From the NCBI RefSeq assembly GCF_037975245.1, contig NC_092577.1, positions 7,037,001 through 7,101,000 of the forward strand: a stretch of 64,000 nt of DNA, written 5' to 3'. This document shows, one piece after another, positions 58,501-64,000 of the stretch (positions are counted from its first letter, which is position 1; each line of letters opens with the position of its first letter). The notes below the pieces were generated by a model, which ran no database searches, was not told where the DNA came from, and saw only the letters and a list, made by a program, of their open reading frames with translations. A program made the translations under genes and the position numbers. The DNA is from Apostichopus japonicus. Taxonomy: Eukaryota > Echinodermata > Holothuroidea > Aspidochirotida > Stichopodidae.

Positions 58501-60387
58501 ACTTGATTGAGACTCTATTTTATAAGGAACTGCTTGATTTCAGAGAATATGCTGACCACAAATTCAACTTTTCCTGCCAAGAATTAGAAAAGTGATTTAA
58601 ATCAGTGATTTAAAAAAAACCACTGATTTAAATCAGCCTGATTTAAAATCACACAACCCTCTGCTAGTAAGTCTTAACAAAGTCCTAAATTTACATATAG
58701 ATTTAGCATTTCAAACATGTGGTGGTAGTTGGTTTCAGAGTTTAGCAGCTGCTGAAAAAAGAACTCTCACCGTAAGTAATGGTGCTGACATTTGTACAAT
58801 AAGTGTTGTAGCAGCATTTGACCTGAGAATATGTACCGGTTCATTGATATTGAGAAGTTTACATAGATAGTATGGAGCAAGTTTATTTAATATTTTGTAG
58901 GTCAAAAGCATTAACTTACACATGATACGCTTCTTCACTTGTAACCAGTGGAGATTTACAAGGATGGGGGTTATGTGTTCACACTTCCTAGATAAGGCAA
59001 CCAACCTGGCAGCTCGTACAACGCTGGAGCTTATTTGACAGTCCATAAATGAGTCTGTTGCAAGAGTCAAGATGTGAAGAGACAAATGCGTGCACTAGCC
59101 TTTAGTGCTACCACAGTCTGAGTATGTACGGATGCGCCCTATTTTCCTCAGACTGTATGATGCAAGACGACAAACGTTAATGTCTACTGAAGGTGTATAT
59201 TTTTCACTACCATACATCTGAATGGTTATACCCCCTTACCAAGACATATTTTGCAGCCACCCCTGCCTCAGACTTTGCTCGTAGTCCATTTTGAAGACCC
59301 AGCACATACCTGGGTGATGATCACTTGAATAGTGAATTACAGATTGAATTGTTACTAATGTACCTTAACAGGCACCCTCGTCCTTCTCCATGGATGTATC
59401 TATGACAGTGGGATGCTTCATCTTCAAAGTGCAGCGGATTATGGCATCTCCATACTTGGAAAGCCCTTCACCAAGCAACTGTGCCATTGTCGTCTTTCCT
59501 TCAAGTCGCTTTAATTCAAGTAGTATCTATGGTTAAATGAGATCAATTAGATATTATACAGTACATATGGTAAATTCACCTGAGAAGTTAAGAGATCGCT
59601 TAGGACTAACACATATTCGGGATTATGTTCAGAGACGTAGATTGAGACGGTTTAGACATGTCGAAAGGGATGGAAGATGCGAATTGGTAAAGAAGTAGAG
59701 AGAGACTACTGTAGCTGGTCAATGTAGGAGCAGTAGGCTCCCCAAGTCTTGGGATGAGGACATGAGGTTTTGCGGAGTGATCTTGCTGATAAAGGTATAG
59801 ATCGGGCTCTAGCTCAGAATAAAACAAAATTGTTTCTTTTTAAGGGGGAACATCCCCCCTACAAATTCCCAATAGCGGTATCAGCAAAAAAAGTGTGGGA
59901 ATCCTGCAATCGCGCCGCTTAGCGCAACACTGTCTTGAATTGATTTTTGAAAAACAAAGTCGTGGTTCGAACAAGTGGTGGGCATAAAGTGAATATATTC
60001 AAATGTCCATAACTTTTGAAACCACAAGATTGAATTTTACTTTTACGCAGACTACTGTATAATAAATAGTATCTACAAAGACATATTCATACAGTACCTC
60101 TTCATCTTCAAATAGCCAAGGATAGACTTTCTTAACCACTTCGCTAGTAGCATCCTCTTCCACAATTAAACGACGTCTATCTGCCAATGTGATAGACATA
60201 CAACTTTTGTTATTTGTTCACATTCCTAATGTTCATGTGCATATTTTGTACAGCATGTGGGTAAACATGTACGGTACGATACCAGTCACAATTCAACTAT
60301 TTAATCACATCCCATTATCAAAATGTACAGTAGAAATGGAAGTGAAATTACTATGCAGTGATACAGAAGCCTGAATGCATTTGATAC
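55313..60387 (-). CDS. Cargo gene of transposon 2, conserved C-terminal family
   Basis: Exons in order: possible 60387-60352, then 60180-60098, 59526-59376, 56807-56734 and 55510-55313. All phases agree (1, 0, 1, 0). The protein reads R-R-R-L-I-V-E-E-D-A-T-S-E-V-V-K-K-V-Y-P; then I-L-L-E-L-K-R-L..K-Y-G-D-A-I; then S-R-M-H-A-A-I-L-S-V-P-T-L-L; then T-V-I-V-E..A-V-F-Y-V-L-N-M-A-Y-E and ends L-K-K-T-L-Q-F. The series R-R..Y-P, K-Y, L-P-x-L-L and a closing F-Y-V-L-N-x-x-Y recalls a multicopy family of uncharacterised marine-animal proteins, some annotated as SAM-domain-like. That link is from memory and is not proven. The 5' exons are not found. The donor of the second exon (GAGG|GTGCCT) is weak but is the one that keeps phase. 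Confidence 0.7.
56200..56690. repeat. Tandem repeat of 148-160 bp, about three copies
   Basis: Units start GCCCATATGG at 56259, 56419 and 56567 and share CCCCAAAGGA, GCACTACC, ACACTATCGTGA-like and ACCATA(G/C)AAT segments with moderate divergence. They lie in an intron of the cargo gene. Confidence 0.85.
56734..56807 (-). CDS. Cargo gene exon, H-A-A-I-L-S-V-P
   Basis: The acceptor TTTTTCTTTTAG and donor AGT|GTAAGT are strong. The 74 nt complete the phase-1 codon of the previous exon and end in phase 0. Confidence 0.7.
58720..58985 (-). pseudogene. LINE reverse transcriptase C-terminal fragment
   Basis: The text H-I-T-P-I-L-V-N-L-H-W-L, then K-R-I-M-C-K-L-M-L-L-T-Y-K-I-L-N and L-A-P-Y-Y-L, matches the post-catalytic region of CR1/L2-type LINEs (HITPVLxxLHWLPV, FKxLLLTYKxLNGLAPxYL). 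The catalytic core is missing. It lies in an intron of the cargo gene. Confidence 0.8.
59376..59526 (-). CDS. Cargo gene exon, L-E-L-K-R-L..K-Y-G-D
   Basis: The acceptor is CATTTAACCATAG. The exon has 50 codons plus one base. Reading past GAGG would meet a TAA two codons later, which supports the GTGCCT donor. Confidence 0.65.
59580..59830 (+). pseudogene. Second LINE C-terminal fragment, frameshifted
   Basis: The reading R-D-Y-V-Q-R-R-R-L-R-R-F-R-H-V-E-R-D, then a P-K-S-W-D-E segment and D-L-A-D-K-G-I-D-R-A-L-A-Q-N in a shifted frame, matches the R-L-R-W-x-G-H-V end of other non-LTR elements. It is opposite in strand to the neighbouring fragment, so two insertions are implied. Confidence 0.7.
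60098..60180 (-). CDS. Cargo gene exon, R-R-R-L-I-V-E-E
   Basis: The acceptor CACATTGGCAG and donor GAG|GTACTG give 83 nt, phase 1 to 0. It encodes R-R-R-L-I-V-E-E-D-A-T-S-E-V-V-K-K-V-Y-P and then W-L-F-E-D-E-E. Confidence 0.7.
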
Positions 60388-60799
60388 CTGTATGGAAAAG
60401 AAACATGTGCAAACATTAATCAATCCGCTATGGTAGCTACATTTTCATTTGTCAAGTGTACAATGATAACCAAATACATTTATGTTTGAAATTGTAGTAT
60501 TTCCAAAAAGTTGAATGAAACACCCCGTAAAAGATGTCCTATTTTATTTCCAATGGAATTAGGGTTAGCCTAGGGGGATCAACTGCGGTTCACGGTACCA
60601 CAGGTAAAGCGAGGAATATTCCATCTTGAAAAAAGCCTAGTCCAAGGCTATATGACTCCCTACAAACAGCTACAACAAATTAAACACCCACCCACCTTTG
60701 TTCTGAATCGGAACTGTTTTGTACAAACTTAAAAAATAGCAGAAAAAAACTGTCGCTAGAATATATAACAAATTTTAGCCAAAAATTCCGGACAAGTCA

Positions 60800-61680
60800 G
60801 TGCAATTTTCCAGAAATATTCCCCCTCTATATTACTGAAAACTAGGCCTATAAATTGATATGACACAGCTGTGGCAGCAATAGGCTGTTAGATTGCTCCA
60901 AGGTCCCCAATGTTTATTTTGGAAGGGGGAGTGTATTCTCCTGTGAATTGTTAACGGGATTGTTGGATAGGATGGTCAGTGGACAAACTGGTAATAAAAG
61001 ATTGGCGTCATGTTCAGTTGATGTTTCGTATGAAACATAGGCCTAGCCTCTGTATTTTATAGAAACTATTTAGGGCTAGGCCTGGGGGGTGTGGGCTATA
61101 GGGCCCTAGGAATAATCAGCTTATTTAGTGTAACAGTTTCGCACGCAACTACAAAATCCCATACACACTATTCTAGTTAATTCGTTATCTTAGGGTGACC
61201 CTAATTGGAGGCTAATCCTTAACTCAAACCTAATCTAGGTATAAATAATATGGCCTAGGACCTAAGCCTAGGCTATATCCCCCCTGAAAGTGCAGGAGAA
61301 ACACTGCTGTGAATTTATCCCCCTAAAATATTTCAAGAATAATATAGCCAAGGTCCTATCCCCCTAAGGCTAAAGTTTCTAATACAGATTATAAATATTA
61401 AGTTTAATTTAGGTTTGTTATTTTGTAAAGAAATTATCCATTGCAAACATGAGAAACGCGTGAATACCGGGGCCACCATGATACTGTAAATATACGGAGG
61501 CCTACTGTTACGATAAACTGTGCTGTACAACTACTACAACTACAAGGCAGCTTAACGTCATTAGGTTTAACGTTAGGCAATTCGCCTATAGCTACTGCAT
61601 GATAGGCCTAGCCTAGGACCTAGATCTTAGCTTGTTCGTACACAAGTTGGAATAATCGAAAATACACACTTTATGGTCTA
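60800..61680. other. CCTAGGCCTA-rich spacer
   Basis: Repeated AGGCCTAG/CCTAGG words, common low-complexity sequence in some echinoderm genomes. No exon is supported. Confidence 0.45.
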
Positions 61681-61937
61681 ATATACTATATACTTTTTAA
61701 GTGACTAACAAACGACACTGGCCAAAGGCCCAAAGAAAACTGGTCTAATATACTAACCTTGCAATGGTTACTGACAATATCACTGGATGATAATATTTTT
61801 TTGATTTTTCGTACCGTAACCGTCTGGCTGCTAACTCCCTGCTGTACGTTCCTTGCTCGTCGTGTACGTATGTGTACAATGTACTATAGTTCAGTGCAGT
61901 ACGCTAGGCCGTACCGTGGCGCTACAATTGTTAATAT

Positions 61938-61945
61938 TTTCCCGC
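61938..61945 (-). promoter_or_regulatory. E2F-type site, possible cargo promoter
   Basis: TTTCCCGC (GCGGGAAA on minus) lies in a locally CpG-richer stretch at 61840-61950, about 1.5 kb upstream of the cargo gene's first clear exon and inside the transposon. Confidence 0.3.
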
Positions 61946-61974
61946 GCTTTTTCATATGACGAATATATCAACCT

Positions 61975-62183
61975 GATTGACTAGTGAGTTTCGTCCCAGT
62001 GCTGACATTTATTGTAGGACCAGATTAAAATAGAACTGTGACCATTATGTTCTGGTCAGGCGACCTTTTGGGTTAGTCGTGAAGGCATCTCTACCAAGAT
62101 TATGGCGGGATAATCGTTGACTAACGTAAACCAGTCGATATGACTAGACTTTAGCCTCGCTTGACTAGATTGTGTTTAGAGTG
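61975..62183. repeat. Right subterminal TAGTC motifs of transposon 2
   Basis: Shorter, non-tandem counterpart of the left array: TTGACTAGT, GGTCAGGCGACC, TTGACTAACG, CAGTCGATATGACTAGA and TTGACTAGATTGTGTTTAGA up to the element's end. Confidence 0.7.
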
Positions 62184-62189
62184 TTGCTA

Positions 62190-63890
62190 CAACATCCTGT
62201 TCATACTTTACTAAGAACCACACCAAAGCGATCTTCGTTGATTCGCAAAAGAAATGTTTAATGGAAGCACAAATACTGAGGGGCTGTGGAGCATGTGACT
62301 TTGATTTTACGCAAAAAACCACTAGACTCTCAAATTATACTAAACCTCTCAAAATGATCTCTGTGGGTTCCCCTTCACAAATTAAAGTATTTGAATGTTT
62401 TCCACAAAAAGTTTCTTTATACCGGTACTTTTGAACTGAATGTTTTATCATTATTATTTTTTGTATAGCAATGTTTTAGGCATGTATGCACTTGTTACAA
62501 AAATACAACAAGAGAGCACTTTTAATTACAAAGTTGGGAACTGGTAATTTCTATTAGAAAAAGGAGGCCACTTTCCAGCGTTATAAGGATAGTGGCAAAA
62601 GTATGTGCCCAATCAACCACCACCCCTACCCCACCACTCTTTCACGGCTCCATCGCCCCTGACACGGCAAATAGACGGTGTCATCGCAAACATTTGCAGT
62701 GAAGTCTACACTAAGTGTCTTTATACTGGTGACTTAACCTACAAGTAAATACACCAAAAATATATGGATTGTGGTGTGACATGTGGGGATTTTACAACAC
62801 TCGTTTCACCTCTTTTCAGCGATCCGCTTTTTTTTCGTCATATCAGTTAAAATGTTATGATTTTCTGGCAAAAACCATGAAAGATCGACCAAACACAGAT
62901 CTGGCATGGGGCCGATATAAATTAACCGAGCTGATGGTAGGGGTAGAGGGAGGGTGTGAAACCTTGAAACTTTGTGGTAGCATATTGTTATTCATTATGA
63001 TTGTTATGACTGCTAAGAGTTTGGTAAAATAAATGTTGCTAAGGATAAATTCGTTATATTATCACCCTCCTTACAATATGGCGACTCATCAAGCCAAACT
63101 GTTTTTCAGTCTGTCTCAGACATTAATCTTAAAACCAGTATGTATTCTGTGAAAAGAATATTTGACAGCCCTGCTTATATGATGTTCACTTCAAAATCTA
63201 AAAGAAAAGATACTGTGCATATACAAACATATTGTCTGTAAGATTCCTTACTGCAGCAAGTTGAGCTTGGCGAGCATGAAATGAAATTATCTGGATTAAA
63301 AGTTATTAGATATAGTTCATAACATCCAATTAAATATGTTCAAGTCTAGCTCAGTATCATCCTACCTTATACCTACATTGTATAGCTCTATGCGAAACAC
63401 CAGTCTGGCAATATGTAAAGAAAATATATAGGTTACGTACCTCGTATCTAATTAGCATAATAAACGTATATCTACCGAACTGTTGCAAGTTTGTATTAAT
63501 TAATGTAAGAGCCTTTTCTTTACAATCGTTTGTTTTCTGTATATGTTCATTTGAGTGGCTGAAAGATGGGGTTTAAAATATTTCACTAATATTTCACACA
63601 AAGCAAGGTCCATGGCGGACACATCAACTGAATGTACACATGTAGGCCATGTAATAGAAATATTGATTAACTTTAAATCATTTATATTTAATCAAACAAA
63701 CCGTTCTTTTGTCAACCTGTCCGCTGCTACAGCATTGACAACTATTAATTTAAGGTCATTTTATTCATAAACGGGGTCTTCCTGTTTAGAACACGGACGC
63801 AAGCCATATTTGTCCCCCCCCCCCTCCTTCCAAGAAAACAATGTAAGAAAGGGTAAACACTTTATTGTACTGTGAAAAGTCGTATCTACT
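62190..63890. other. No gene recognised right of transposon 2
   Basis: Short open frames only. A C-run lies near 63815-63825. One ATGGCGGACACA start at 63613 has a good context but no supporting motif. Confidence 0.4.
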
Positions 63891-63928
63891 AAGATCTAGA
63901 GAGGACATGGTTAATTATTTTTTTTAGT

Positions 63929-64000
63929 ACGTACGTACGTAATAATGATCACGTATGTACGTGATACTACTACGTACGTACGTAATAATATCACTTACGT
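63929..64000. repeat. Second ACGTACGT array, runs off the window
   Basis: TACGTACGTACGTAATAATG-type units as at 43.9 kb, here preceded by CTAGAGAGGAC and a T run. This is the inverted form of the flank at 44.1 kb. Confidence 0.9.

Larger units (their letters stand above)
52228..62183. mobile_element. CACTA-like transposon 2 (9.96 kb) with cargo gene
   Basis: The left end begins CACTGTAAACATAATCTAGT; the right end, reverse-complemented, begins CACTCTAAACACAATCTAGT. The two agree at 18 of 20 positions. TT flanks each side, a 2-bp duplication. Subterminal TAGTCA/TGACTA motifs crowd both ends. The element carries the minus-strand gene ending at 55313 and no recognisable transposase. Inside it are a tRNA-like sequence, LINE pieces and tandem repeats. 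Confidence 0.75.

Overview
This is a gene-poor, AT-rich, repeat-dense stretch of an animal nuclear genome. Spliced micro-exons, non-LTR and Penelope-like retroelement fragments, tRNA-derived SINEs, several inverted-repeat DNA transposons and many minisatellites rule out a prokaryote or organelle. The CCTAGGCCTA-type low-complexity sequence, the KMT5A-like SET fragment and the LINE type suggest a marine deuterostome, probably an echinoderm. That assignment is an inference and no species is claimed.

Layout. 1.9-4.1 kb: exons of a KMT5A-like SET-domain methyltransferase, apparently broken by two homopolymer frameshifts. 7.36-14.91 kb (+): a ten-exon gene whose phases all agree. It encodes a hydrophobic N terminus, seven tandem 45-nt micro-exons each specifying one 15-residue repeat, an ataxin-2-type LsmAD-like segment and a basic tail. 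A SINE sits in one intron and an internally deleted LINE in another. 15.2-15.6 kb: a Penelope-like GIY-YIG remnant. 19.8-24.5 kb: four tandem-repeat or foldback systems, including a 0.9-kb 23-bp minisatellite rich in SOX-type sites. 20.5-51.4 kb (-): a predicted gene of very small exons; its last four coding exons are all phase 0 and mostly acidic. Its introns hold most of the region's mobile DNA.

26.33-32.49 kb and 52.23-62.18 kb are two DNA transposons of CACTA (EnSpm/CMC) type. Each has CACT-starting terminal inverted repeats, subterminal motif arrays and a 2-bp target duplication. Neither shows a transposase, but each carries a spliced gene: a CIDE-N-like N-terminal module in the first, and a conserved-looking gene (last four exons, poly(A) signal) in the second. 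47.61-48.59 kb is a Mutator-like element with a perfect 9-bp target duplication and a 12-bp minisatellite inside. 40.22-43.27 kb is a nearly perfect 1,526-bp tandem duplication laid over an older, diverged duplication of 34.6-38.8 kb. ACGT palindromic arrays lie at 43.9-44.1 kb and at the right edge.

The best candidates for something undescribed are the LsmAD micro-exon array gene and the pair of gene-carrying CACTA-like transposons. All exon models come from splice signals, phase and motif recognition by eye. No alignment, transcript or database search was possible.
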